Virus record (IMG/VR): IMGVR_UViG_3300042446_001732
Span: 34,314-98,313 of that record
DNA from: a virus
Strand: one strand, 5' to 3'
Length of the DNA stretch: 64,000 nucleotides
This document shows positions 15,746 to 23,395 of the stretch, piece after piece. A model generated the notes under the pieces. It saw only the letters and a list, made by a program, of their open reading frames with translations. It was not told the DNA's origin and ran no database searches. How positions within the stretch are numbered: position 1 is the first letter of the stretch; each line of letters begins with the position of its first letter. Made by a program: the position numbers and the translations under genes.

Positions 15746-17719
15746 ATGAGTTTCTTTTACGACCTAAACAAAAAACTAGATGGCATCCGTGCCACACCTG
15801 AAGTCACACACCAGCAACTAAACGAGCGTGATATGAGCCGTGCTGCCAAGGGCTATGAAAAATACGGCAAAGAGGGCATGGAAGCCTTGGCCAAGGCTGG
15901 ACGCGAAGGCAAAGCTCTTGACCCTGTCCGCGCCAAGTATGACAAGTATGACAACACCGAAGTAGACGAAGGCGCCCACAGTCAGGATGCCATGAAGTTG
16001 AATCCAGACTTTAACAAGATTGGCCGCAAGCCTGGCGTCATGGACCGTGTGGCCCAGGGTGTAAAAAAGATAGCTGATTTTGTAGCACCTGGCGACGAAG
16101 ACCTCATGCGTGACCTAGAACGCAAGAGCGGTGGCCGTCGCCCTACCAAAGAAGCTGCCCCAATGTCTGCCAAACAGAAATCGTTTGCTGCACTTGCTGA
16201 GCCTAAGGACAAGATCACCTTTGCCGACAAGATTGCTGGTGCCAAGAAAGAAGTTGACGAGATGCTGGGTGATGTTGCTGCCGAAGCAATGAAGAAAGCA
16301 CTAGGCGGCGGTAAAGGTCGCAATGCTGAAATGGACGAAGCCAGCCAAGACAATGCATTCACTGCACACAAGCGAGCCCGTGTTGAACAACCCAAAGTAG
16401 GCACAATCACTCATGGTTCCAAGCATGACGTAGAAGAAATTCCTGGCGGTCGCAGAGTCACTCGTCGCACTGATGCACAAGGTATCAGCGTTGGGGCCGA
16501 TGATGACAAGCCAGCAGATGGCGAAAAGCGTGGACGTGGACGACCAAAAGGTCCTGAGAAAGCACCTGAGCGTGTGACTGGTGGTGCTACCAAGCACAAA
16601 GGCGGTCGACAAATGGCCAAAGAAGATGACAACGAAAGCGACGAAATCAAACAAGCAGTGGCCATGCTGAAGAAAGCTGGCTACAAAGTTAGCAAAGCCG
16701 CCGACAGTGCTGAACAAGTGGATGAAAAAGCCGTAAGCAAAAAACAACAAAAGTTCATGGGCATGGTGCATGCTGCACAAAAAGGTGACAAGCCTGCCAG
16801 TGGAGCAGTTGCTAAAACAGCCAAGACCATGGGCAAAAAAGACGCAGAAGATTTTGCTGCAACCAAGCACAAGGGCCTGCCAGAAAAGAAAAAGCCTGAA
16901 GCCAAGAAAAAAGAAGTTGAAGAAACTTCTGACAACACACCAAGCAAGAGCTCAGGTGGCTTCAAGTTTGGTGGCGGCATCTACGACAGCCTGAATCGTG
17001 ACCTTGAAAATATGATTGCTGAAAGCATGAGCCGTCTTGACGAAAGCATGAGCATCAACATGAGCATGAACAACGACGAGCACGGTGGTCCAACTCGCAG
17101 TCTCACAGTCACAGCAACAGATGACGATGCAATGAAACTGAGTCAACTGTTGAAGAGTGCAGGACTTGGCGGAGGCGATGAAGGCTACGGTGGTAGTGGA
17201 ACACCTGACTGTTCATGTGGTGAACAACAAATGGACGAAGTGTCCATGAATCAGCCTGACTATCCTACCAATACTGAAACCAGCAATGATGCACTGCAAT
17301 ACTCAGGTGGCCTGAACAAGCCCAAGTCAACTGGACAGACTACAATTCCTGTAATTGCCAGCCAAGAAGAACGTCAGTACACACAAGAAGGTTCTGACTA
17401 TGACGACCTACAGGACAAAATACAATGGTTGATGGGTGCGCCAAATTATCTCAAACCCGACGAAGCCCGAGAAGCAGCAGCCTATACACCGGACACTGAC
17501 AGTATCTGGGATGGCTATCGTGACGACACCAACGAAGATCCCATTGCTAGAATGATGGACATGGCTGGTGTCAAGAAAGCCAAGCCAGATTTTCTGGACG
17601 TTGACAAAGATGGTGACAAAAAAGAACCATTCAAGAAAGCAGCCAGCGAAAAAGAAAAACAAGTTGACGAAAGCATTTTTGCTATGACAGCAAACTTGTG
17701 GAAAACCTACAAAGGATAA
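15746..17719 (+). CDS. Large charged virion-type protein with AT-hook and EF-hand-like loop
   Basis: A 657-residue, highly charged protein, largely low-complexity (Lys, Glu, Asp, Ala). Residues 262-270 (RGRGRPKGP) form a textbook AT-hook, which binds the minor groove of AT-rich DNA. Near the C terminus, DVDKDGDKKEPF (about 618-629) resembles a calcium-binding EF-hand loop; DKDGDKKEP motifs recur in capsid-associated proteins of T4-like marine phages. A CSCGEQQ cysteine pair lies near residue 490. It starts 4 nt after its neighbour. A DNA-condensing or scaffold-like internal head role is plausible but unproven. Confidence 0.65.
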   Translation: MSFFYDLNKKLDGIRATPEVTHQQLNERDMSRAAKGYEKYGKEGMEALAKAGREGKALDPVRAKYDKYDNTEVDEGAHSQDAMKLNPDFNKIGRKPGVMDRVAQGVKKIADFVAPGDEDLMRDLERKSGGRRPTKEAAPMSAKQKSFAALAEPKDKITFADKIAGAKKEVDEMLGDVAAEAMKKALGGGKGRNAEMDEASQDNAFTAHKRARVEQPKVGTITHGSKHDVEEIPGGRRVTRRTDAQGISVGADDDKPADGEKRGRGRPKGPEKAPERVTGGATKHKGGRQMAKEDDNESDEIKQAVAMLKKAGYKVSKAADSAEQVDEKAVSKKQQKFMGMVHAAQKGDKPASGAVAKTAKTMGKKDAEDFAATKHKGLPEKKKPEAKKKEVEETSDNTPSKSSGGFKFGGGIYDSLNRDLENMIAESMSRLDESMSINMSMNNDEHGGPTRSLTVTATDDDAMKLSQLLKSAGLGGGDEGYGGSGTPDCSCGEQQMDEVSMNQPDYPTNTETSNDALQYSGGLNKPKSTGQTTIPVIASQEERQYTQEGSDYDDLQDKIQWLMGAPNYLKPDEAREAAAYTPDTDSIWDGYRDDTNEDPIARMMDMAGVKKAKPDFLDVDKDGDKKEPFKKAASEKEKQVDESIFAMTANLWKTYKG

Positions 17720-17724
17720 TTATC

Positions 17725-17907
17725 ATGATGAAACCATACACAGAAATTCAAGCTCAACATGCACGTAACGAAGCCAGTGGATATGTACCACCAGCATTTA
17801 CTCCAGCAACTGTGAAACAAACTCCTGTGGAAATTCCTGGAGTCATGTATCAGTCTGCCAGCTTGTATCAACCGGTTGTGAGTCAACCGCCTGAGGACAA
17901 GAAATAA
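17725..17907 (+). CDS. Small proline-rich protein
   Basis: A 60-residue protein (MMKPYTEIQAQHARNEASGY) with a proline-rich C-terminal half, from the ATG at 17725 preceded by AAAGGA. Its stop overlaps the next start (TAATG). No recognised domain. Its place among virion-type genes suggests a small structural or accessory part. Confidence 0.6.
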   Translation: MMKPYTEIQAQHARNEASGYVPPAFTPATVKQTPVEIPGVMYQSASLYQPVVSQPPEDKK

Positions 17908-18236
17908 TGCCTCAAGCAAATGTATACACAAGTGCATCGGCACAGGCCTGGTTCACAGACAAGGCTCGCATCAGCACTGGCAGTAACACTGTGACGTTTC
18001 AGGTTGAAGCGGTACAATTGACCTATCAGAATCCAGGCACAGGCAACTGGGCCAATGCAGGCACAGCGGTAGGCAACATCTACAGCAATGCTGTCGCAAT
18101 TCCGGCAAACAGTCGTCAAGACATCTATGTTGGCGTGGGCAACAAGCTCACAATAGCAGGCGGCAACGTTACTATTCAAGAACTTGGCACAGCCAGTTCT
18201 GCTACCGCTGGCGAGAATGGCATAGGCAACGGCTAA
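17907..18236 (+). CDS. Small beta-rich protein, possible decoration or fibre part
   Basis: A 109-residue protein rich in Gly, Ala, Asn and Thr (MPQANVYTSASAQAWF, TGSNTVTFQVEAVQLTY, GNKLTIAGGNVTIQELG). The alternating pattern predicts beta strands, as in small decoration or fibre-tip proteins. Translationally coupled on both sides (TAATG upstream, TAATG downstream). Unknown family. Confidence 0.6.
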   Translation: MPQANVYTSASAQAWFTDKARISTGSNTVTFQVEAVQLTYQNPGTGNWANAGTAVGNIYSNAVAIPANSRQDIYVGVGNKLTIAGGNVTIQELGTASSATAGENGIGNG

Positions 18237-18607
18237 TGCGAGCCAATGAGTTCATTGCAGAAGCCCATATTGGCCAGATTAGCAAACGCAATCAAAACGC
18301 CACAGTGGGGCTGAACAAGTTTCGTGATCAGAAATTTGCTGATCGTGTGTATGAACTCAATCGTATCATGATGGCTGTGGCATCAACTGATGGCACCTTT
18401 GTGCCTGATGTTGATGGTGAATCATGGGCAGGTCGCAACAATATTGCTGTGCCATACACCAAAGAAGAACAAAACATGCTGGCAAAAGCATTCCAAGCTG
18501 TGGGCAGTCATCACGAAGACATGAATCACGGTGATTTAAAATCTGCAGAGCATCCGGCTGTGAACACTATTAGCCCCATGCAGTCATTCAAGGGCTATCC
18601 GCGATGA
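18236..18607 (+). CDS. Candidate internal head protein with capsid-targeting-like N terminus
   Basis: A 123-residue protein whose N terminus MRANEFIAEAHIG is very close to the T4 capsid-targeting sequence MKTYQEFIAEA found on internal proteins IPI-IPIII and Alt; gp21 protease would cut after FIAE. The remaining 110 residues are mixed alpha/beta and end in SPMQSFKGYPR. The next gene has the same start and end (MRAREFLKEE, SPVNAFAGYPR), so the two are paralogues with divergent middles. Delivery into the host with DNA is a reasonable hypothesis. Confidence 0.65.
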   Translation: MRANEFIAEAHIGQISKRNQNATVGLNKFRDQKFADRVYELNRIMMAVASTDGTFVPDVDGESWAGRNNIAVPYTKEEQNMLAKAFQAVGSHHEDMNHGDLKSAEHPAVNTISPMQSFKGYPR

Positions 18608-18990
18608 GAGCCCGTGAATTCCTTAAAGAAGAAACAACGTTGCCTCCTGAACAAGGAGATCCAATGAATCATGTGTTTACCTTGCCTGGAGTAAAGTCTA
18701 GTGATCCGTACCAAATCTATAGACTGGGCGTAGCAATAGCCCGTGCTCGCAGCGATGCTGGCACAGATGGTATCACTGACAAATTACCCAACTGGTCAGC
18801 ACAAGCCGCTTTTGGTGAAGATGCTGTGATTGCTGGATTCAACGACAGTGCTGGTCCAGCAATTGACTATGCATTAAAAATGGCCGGCCTGCCTGTTAAA
18901 AAAGTTCAGATAAGTACTCCAAACAGCCTAGAGCCCGCCCTGGTAAATCGTCAAAGCCCTGTTAACGCCTTTGCTGGCTACCCTCGCTAA
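18604..18990 (+). CDS. Candidate internal head protein, paralogue of the preceding gene
   Basis: A 128-residue protein, MRAREFLKEETTLPPEQG, ending SPVNAFAGYPR. It shares the two termini with the preceding protein, and overlaps it by ATGA. A gp21-like cut would fall after FLKE. The middle (IYRLGVAIARARSDAG, IDYALKMAGLPVKKVQ) is helical. Downstream is a run of nine T residues (18995-19003) just before the late box of the fibre genes. Confidence 0.65.
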   Translation: MRAREFLKEETTLPPEQGDPMNHVFTLPGVKSSDPYQIYRLGVAIARARSDAGTDGITDKLPNWSAQAAFGEDAVIAGFNDSAGPAIDYALKMAGLPVKKVQISTPNSLEPALVNRQSPVNAFAGYPR

Positions 18991-19003
18991 TCAATTTTTT
19001 TTT

Positions 19004-19011
19004 GCTAAATA
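19004..19011 (+). promoter_or_regulatory. Late promoter box GCTAAATA
   Basis: GCTAAATA after a T-run, 24 nt before the ATG of the first fibre-like gene, with GAGGAA between. Confidence 0.65.
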
Positions 19012-19034
19012 CTCCAACGAGGAATATTTAGATC

Positions 19035-19643
19035 ATGGCCAATCCACCACCACCATACGACAACATCACCGGCATTAGCCGTGCTGTGATGAAGGACAAC
19101 GCACAAGAAACCATTGGCAATTACAATGGTGTTGCTCGCCCCAGCGAATTAGTAGTCAACCAACTCACACAAGATATCTATGTGGGCAACACCAATGGAA
19201 ATTTAAATTTGGTAGCATACGGATCAGGCGTTACCAGCACCACAACATTCAACTCGCAGTTCACTGACGGATCAGGCACATTTGCTGGCGGCACTACCAC
19301 AGCATCCTATGTGCGTATGGGTCCGCTGATGTATATACATGTGTATGTGGATTTTACAGGGGTTACCAACTTTGGCAGCACAGGATATCAGATTACACTG
19401 CCCACACCTGCAATAACCACATTTAGACTGGCAGGCGGCAGTCTGCATCAAACAGCCGGTGCTGGTTCTCCTGCCCTGTATCATATTGCTGGCATTGTAG
19501 ACGTCGTTGACAGCACCACAGTCATGAAACTATACTATTCTGGTAGCACCACTGATCTAGTTTGGAAATTCAACACTCCGGCCACAGGCGCCTGGCAATC
19601 GGGCGCACATTTTGATATCTCGGGTACTTACCAAATAGCATAA
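19035..19643 (+). CDS. Fibre-like structural protein (short form)
   Basis: A 202-residue protein. The N-terminal ~60 residues (MANPPPPYDNITGISRAVM, then KDNAQETIGNYNG, RPSELVVNQLTQDIYVGN) are nearly the same as those of the next gene and look like an attachment domain; the 'RPGELVVD..T..iYVGn' element is common in phage fibre and tail-collar proteins. The rest is beta-rich (YVRMGPLMYIHVYVDFTG, YQITLPTPAITTFRLAGG), typical of a fibre head. The two genes are 1 nt apart under one late promoter, suggesting two fibres sharing a base. Confidence 0.65.
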   Translation: MANPPPPYDNITGISRAVMKDNAQETIGNYNGVARPSELVVNQLTQDIYVGNTNGNLNLVAYGSGVTSTTTFNSQFTDGSGTFAGGTTTASYVRMGPLMYIHVYVDFTGVTNFGSTGYQITLPTPAITTFRLAGGSLHQTAGAGSPALYHIAGIVDVVDSTTVMKLYYSGSTTDLVWKFNTPATGAWQSGAHFDISGTYQIA

Positions 19644-19644
19644 C

Positions 19645-21042
19645 ATGGCCAATCCACCACCACCATACGACAACATTACCGGCATTTCACGTGCCGCAAT
19701 GAAGGACAACGCCCAAGTTACCTTGGCCGAATACGACGGAAATGCCAGACCAGGTGAACTAGTAGTAGATCAAACCACAAGCATTGTGTATGTGGGCAAC
19801 GCTCTAGGCGACCTAACAGCAGTAGCCACACCAGGTGGCGCAACAACCTGGGCACTGTTAAGCAACAAAGATGGTGCCGCAGGACCCACTATCATAGCCC
19901 TGGGCCAAAATGCTGGGTTTGACGGTCAGGCCAATGCTGCCATAGCCCTGGGTGAGGCAGCCGGTGCGGGAGGCCAAAATTCAGCAGCAATTGCAATTGG
20001 ACAAAATGCCGGGGCCAACACCACCCAAGGCTCGAGTGCTGTGGCCATTGGTGTCTCAACTGGATTTGATGCTCAAGGCCAGTACGGCGTGGCTATTGGT
20101 GCATTTACTGCAACAACTTTGCAAGGTGCTCGATCAGTGGCCATTGGACTCAGTAGTGGCCAAACCACACAAGGCACTGACGCTGTGGCCATAGGTCAAT
20201 ATGCTGGCAACGAAGTACAAAGCGTCTCAGCAGTGGCCATTGGTAACAATGCTGGTTATACTGGTCAAGGCATAAGTTCTGTGGCCATTGGCCAAGGTGC
20301 TGGTTTGACCAATCAAGGTAATCAAAGTGTTGCAATTGGACAAAATGCTGGCGCCACCCAAGGATCAACAGCAGTGGCAATTGGTCAAAATGCCGGTGGC
20401 GGCGTTGCTTTGCAAGGTGATGACGCAGTGGCCATTGGCCACGGTGCAGGCGAAAATACGCAAGGTACTCAATCAGTTGCCATTGGATTATACGCTGGCC
20501 AAAACACACAAGGTCAGTTAGCAGTGGCCATTGGTACCAATGCTGGCAATACCAGCCAGGGCAATAGTGCAGTAGCCATTGGTGATAATGCTGGAATTGA
20601 CAATCAGGGCGATCAGAGCGTGGCCATAGGCCAGCAGTCTGGCAATACCAATCAAGGCCCCCAGTCAGTGGCCATTGGTACCCAGGCCGGTTTCACTGGG
20701 CAGGGTGTGCTTGCTGTGGCCATTGGCATCCAGTCTGGTTATGACACACAGGGTGATAATTCGGTAGCCATTGGCCGCAATGCTGGTTATGTCACACAAG
20801 GTGCCAATGCAGTGGCCATTGGTAGCAAGGCCGGACCAAGCAGTCAAGCCAGCAACTCAATCATCATAAATGCCACTGGTAACAACCTGAATCAAACCAC
20901 AGCCAACACATTCACAGTGAAACCTGTGCGAGCAGTGACCAGTGTGACTTTTGCCGCACCCACATCAGGATCAATACCTGCAGGATTCTCACCCATGTAC
21001 TACAATCCCACCACAGGTGAGATTATTGTGATCACAACTTAA
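19645..21042 (+). CDS. Fibre/adhesin-like protein with 20 YadA-type head repeats
   Basis: A 465-residue protein: the same N-terminal attachment domain as the preceding gene (residues 1-65), then about 20 copies of a 16-residue repeat of the form VAIGxxAGxxxQGxxS (residues 84-401), then a C-terminal domain (TFTVKPVRAVTSVTFAAP). The VAIG.xAG pattern is that of YadA/Hep-Hag head repeats of trimeric autotransporter adhesins, which form left-handed trimeric beta-rolls. No membrane anchor is present. A trimeric receptor-binding fibre is the likely role. Confidence 0.75.
   Translation: MANPPPPYDNITGISRAAMKDNAQVTLAEYDGNARPGELVVDQTTSIVYVGNALGDLTAVATPGGATTWALLSNKDGAAGPTIIALGQNAGFDGQANAAIALGEAAGAGGQNSAAIAIGQNAGANTTQGSSAVAIGVSTGFDAQGQYGVAIGAFTATTLQGARSVAIGLSSGQTTQGTDAVAIGQYAGNEVQSVSAVAIGNNAGYTGQGISSVAIGQGAGLTNQGNQSVAIGQNAGATQGSTAVAIGQNAGGGVALQGDDAVAIGHGAGENTQGTQSVAIGLYAGQNTQGQLAVAIGTNAGNTSQGNSAVAIGDNAGIDNQGDQSVAIGQQSGNTNQGPQSVAIGTQAGFTGQGVLAVAIGIQSGYDTQGDNSVAIGRNAGYVTQGANAVAIGSKAGPSSQASNSIIINATGNNLNQTTANTFTVKPVRAVTSVTFAAPTSGSIPAGFSPMYYNPTTGEIIVITT
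19894..20847 (+). repeat. In-frame ~48-bp repeats encoding VAIGxxAGxxxQGxxS
   Basis: About 20 degenerate units, most exactly 48 bp, with GTGGCCATTGG as the conserved DNA core. One unit lacks a codon and two carry extra codons, always in frame, indicating growth by unequal exchange under coding constraint. Confidence 0.85.
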
Positions 21043-21050
21043 AATTTAAC

Positions 21051-21488
21051 ATGAAAAAATTACTTGCACTCTTGCTGATCGTGCCTGTGCTGGCTGTTGC
21101 ACAACCCCGACAACGACCGGGCGTGACCTATGACGCTGTGATCACCAGAGTCATAGACGGTGACACTGTGGCTTTTCAGGCAGACTTTTTGCCTGCGCCA
21201 CTCAAAAAAGAACTATCAATCAGAGTGTACGGTGTGGACACTCCTGAAAAAGGATTCCGTGCCCAATGCCCTAGTGAAGCACAGCGTGGAGAAGCAGCCA
21301 CAGCATTTACCAAAGCTCAAATCAACGCTGCAACTAAGCGTCAAATCGTACTCATGGACTGGGACAAGTATGGTGGTCGTGTGCTGGGTGATGTGCTGTT
21401 AAACGGACAAAGCCTGCGTGGCATGCTGATACAAAATGGTTTTGCTCGTGAATACTACGGCGAAGCCAAAACATCCTGGTGCCAATGA
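21051..21488 (+). CDS. Secreted thermonuclease (SNase-like)
   Basis: A 145-residue protein with a classic signal peptide (MKKLLALLLIVPVLAVA, cut likely before QP). The mature part has VITRVIDGDTVAF, IRVYGVDTPEK and DKYGGRVLGDVLLNG, the three blocks of the staphylococcal nuclease family with the Asp, Arg/Glu and Arg catalytic positions apparently kept. Two cysteines (in AQCPS and at the C-terminal SWCQ) could form a disulphide in the periplasm. It follows the fibre genes by 8 nt. Degrading incoming or released DNA in the periplasm is an inferred role, for example against rival phages. Confidence 0.85.
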   Translation: MKKLLALLLIVPVLAVAQPRQRPGVTYDAVITRVIDGDTVAFQADFLPAPLKKELSIRVYGVDTPEKGFRAQCPSEAQRGEAATAFTKAQINAATKRQIVLMDWDKYGGRVLGDVLLNGQSLRGMLIQNGFAREYYGEAKTSWCQ

Positions 21489-21494
21489 TCCGCC

Positions 21495-21502
21495 TGTAAA
21501 TA
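21495..21502 (+). promoter_or_regulatory. Late promoter box TGTAAATA
   Basis: TGTAAATA ends 5 nt before the ATG of the radical SAM gene at 21507; predicts a leaderless transcript. Confidence 0.6.
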
Positions 21503-21506
21503 CAGG

Positions 21507-22649
21507 ATGACGAATTTTTACTGTGCAGCCCCTTGGCGTGGCCTGCATATCAATCCCCGAGGCGATGTAAAAACCTGTTGTGCTGGCGACCCCAACATGC
21601 TGGGCAATTTAAACACACAGACCATCGAACAGATCCTCAACAGTGATTTGATGACAGAAATTCGTGGCAGCATTGCCCAGGGCCAAAGTCATCAGTACTG
21701 TTCAAACTGTGTGCAAGCCGAGCGCCATGGCGGTGACTCCGAACGAGCCTGGCACAACCGTGACAATCCCAATTTTGATTTTGCCAAGGCCGGTGACAAA
21801 TATCACTATCCAGTCATTGTTGATATTCGTTGGAACACCACTTGTAATCTAAGTTGCAACTATTGTATGGAATATTGCAGTTCAAAATGGGCCGCGTTGA
21901 AAGGTATTCCTGTCAAGTCTGGTACTAGACCCTACTACGAACAAGTGTGTGATTTCATCGAGCAACATTATGAACACATTCACGAAGTGGCACTGGTAGG
22001 CGGCGAGCCGTTGTTGCTGCCAGAAAATAATCGCTTGCTGGACGTGATACCTAAAGATGCAGTTGTTACCTTGATTACCAATCTTACCGGCGATCTTGAA
22101 AACAATCGAATATTTCAAAAACTAGCAAAACGAAATCGTGTTGGCTGGAGTATGAGCTTTGACAACATAGGCCCAAGATTAGAATATGTTCGCTATGGCG
22201 CTGGTTGGGAAGAAATACAACGCAACCTTGCCCTGGTCAAAAATCTAATGACCACACAGGGACACTCAGGCGGCATACATGCAGTGTACAACATATACAA
22301 TGCCACACGCATCTGTGAACTGCGTGAGTTTGCCAAACAGACTGGAACCACTGTGCTATGGCAGAATCTTTTTCAACCCGACTACCTTGATCCATTCTTG
22401 CATGGTCCAACAGTTGCTGCCGAAGCAATTGCTGAGATTGAGCGCTTTTATGCATCAGGCATTGCTACCGCTGCTGAACGGGTGTTCTTTGACCGTGCAT
22501 TGCAGAGCTATCGTTCAGTGACCCACCCACGGCCCAATATTGAACATCAGTTTGCACAGCATATTCAACAGATTGAAAATCAGTACCACCCAGACTCAAA
22601 AGGACAGTTTACAAGTTTGTGGCCTGAACTAGCAACACTATGCAAATAA
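21507..22649 (+). CDS. Radical SAM enzyme with N-terminal twitch/SPASM-like cysteines
   Basis: A 380-residue protein. The radical SAM motif is CNLSCNYC near residue 110, followed by ALVGGEPLLLPENNR (GGEP) and LITNLTGD. Upstream, the first 80 residues carry CAAPWRGLHINPRGD, CCAGD and CSNC, the cysteine pattern of the SPASM/twitch auxiliary-cluster domain, placed before rather than after the core. Such architecture is common in large phages, substrate unknown. It overlaps the SGNH hydrolase gene by 10 nt. With iscU also in this genome, iron-sulphur supply for such enzymes is a possible link. Confidence 0.85.
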   Translation: MTNFYCAAPWRGLHINPRGDVKTCCAGDPNMLGNLNTQTIEQILNSDLMTEIRGSIAQGQSHQYCSNCVQAERHGGDSERAWHNRDNPNFDFAKAGDKYHYPVIVDIRWNTTCNLSCNYCMEYCSSKWAALKGIPVKSGTRPYYEQVCDFIEQHYEHIHEVALVGGEPLLLPENNRLLDVIPKDAVVTLITNLTGDLENNRIFQKLAKRNRVGWSMSFDNIGPRLEYVRYGAGWEEIQRNLALVKNLMTTQGHSGGIHAVYNIYNATRICELREFAKQTGTTVLWQNLFQPDYLDPFLHGPTVAAEAIAEIERFYASGIATAAERVFFDRALQSYRSVTHPRPNIEHQFAQHIQQIENQYHPDSKGQFTSLWPELATLCK

Positions 22650-23395
22650 CAACACCTTGGCATTTTGGAATACCGTATGCTGGCTATACCTCTGAATGGT
22701 TGCCCACAGACACCAAAGAAAATTTTCAACGGCTCATGCAAGAGCCCAAGCATCAAGAGTATTTTGGCAGCAAAGGGTGGGACCAGCCTGGTGCAATCAC
22801 CTACAAAATAAACAGTCACGGATTTAGATCAGAAGAATTTGATCCTGCTGCGCCTAGTATAGTGTCATTGGGTTGCAGTTATACCATTGGTATTGGCCTA
22901 CCTGAACATGCTACCTGGTCACACCTGGTCGCGCAAGCCACAGGATTAAAAAACTACAATCTGGCCTGGGCTGGTACCAGTGCAGACACATGCTTTATGC
23001 AGGCGCAGTATTGGTTGCCTATATTGCGTCCTAAACTGGTGGTAATGGTGGCCCCTCCCAAACACAGATTTGATTTGATTTCAGAAGATCCTACACTGCC
23101 ACATGACACATACATGTCTTCGGGCGGATCGTGTGAATCATATCGTGACAATTTTGTCAAAACTTGGCTGCTGAATGATCGTAACGCAGAGTTAAATAGC
23201 TCACGTAATCGATGGGCAGTGCAAGGATTATGTGCTAACCTGGGCATTGCATGTTTGACCTACGATGCACATGAATGGTTTGCCAAGAGTCGTGAAGAAT
23301 TAGAATACGCAAGAGACCACATGCACGCCGGCCCCCGTGGGCATCAGCTACTAGCAGAAAGAATCATAAATGATTGGCGCAAAAAACACACTTGA
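22640..23395 (+). CDS. SGNH/GDSL-type hydrolase-like protein (copy 2)
   Basis: A 251-residue protein. After an 70-residue N-terminal region (with YKINSHGFRSEEF, typical of SGNH proteins in polysaccharide loci) comes IVSLGCSYTIGIGLP with candidate nucleophile Ser80, and near the end DHMHAGPRGHQLLAE with the Asp-x-x-His pair. Overlaps both neighbours (10 nt with the radical SAM gene, 26 nt with terminase). Likely an esterase acting on O-acetyl or acyl groups; substrate unknown. Confidence 0.75.
   Translation: MQITTPWHFGIPYAGYTSEWLPTDTKENFQRLMQEPKHQEYFGSKGWDQPGAITYKINSHGFRSEEFDPAAPSIVSLGCSYTIGIGLPEHATWSHLVAQATGLKNYNLAWAGTSADTCFMQAQYWLPILRPKLVVMVAPPKHRFDLISEDPTLPHDTYMSSGGSCESYRDNFVKTWLLNDRNAELNSSRNRWAVQGLCANLGIACLTYDAHEWFAKSREELEYARDHMHAGPRGHQLLAERIINDWRKKHT

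Noticed and set aside
16301-16870. 189-residue minus-strand open frame
   Set aside because: Antisense to the large charged virion-type protein; compositionally a mirror of its Lys/Glu codons.
19894-20847. Regular ~48-bp repeats resembling a CRISPR array
   Set aside because: Units are in frame, degenerate and encode VAIGxxAG; there are no distinct spacers or cas genes. Protein repeat, not CRISPR.
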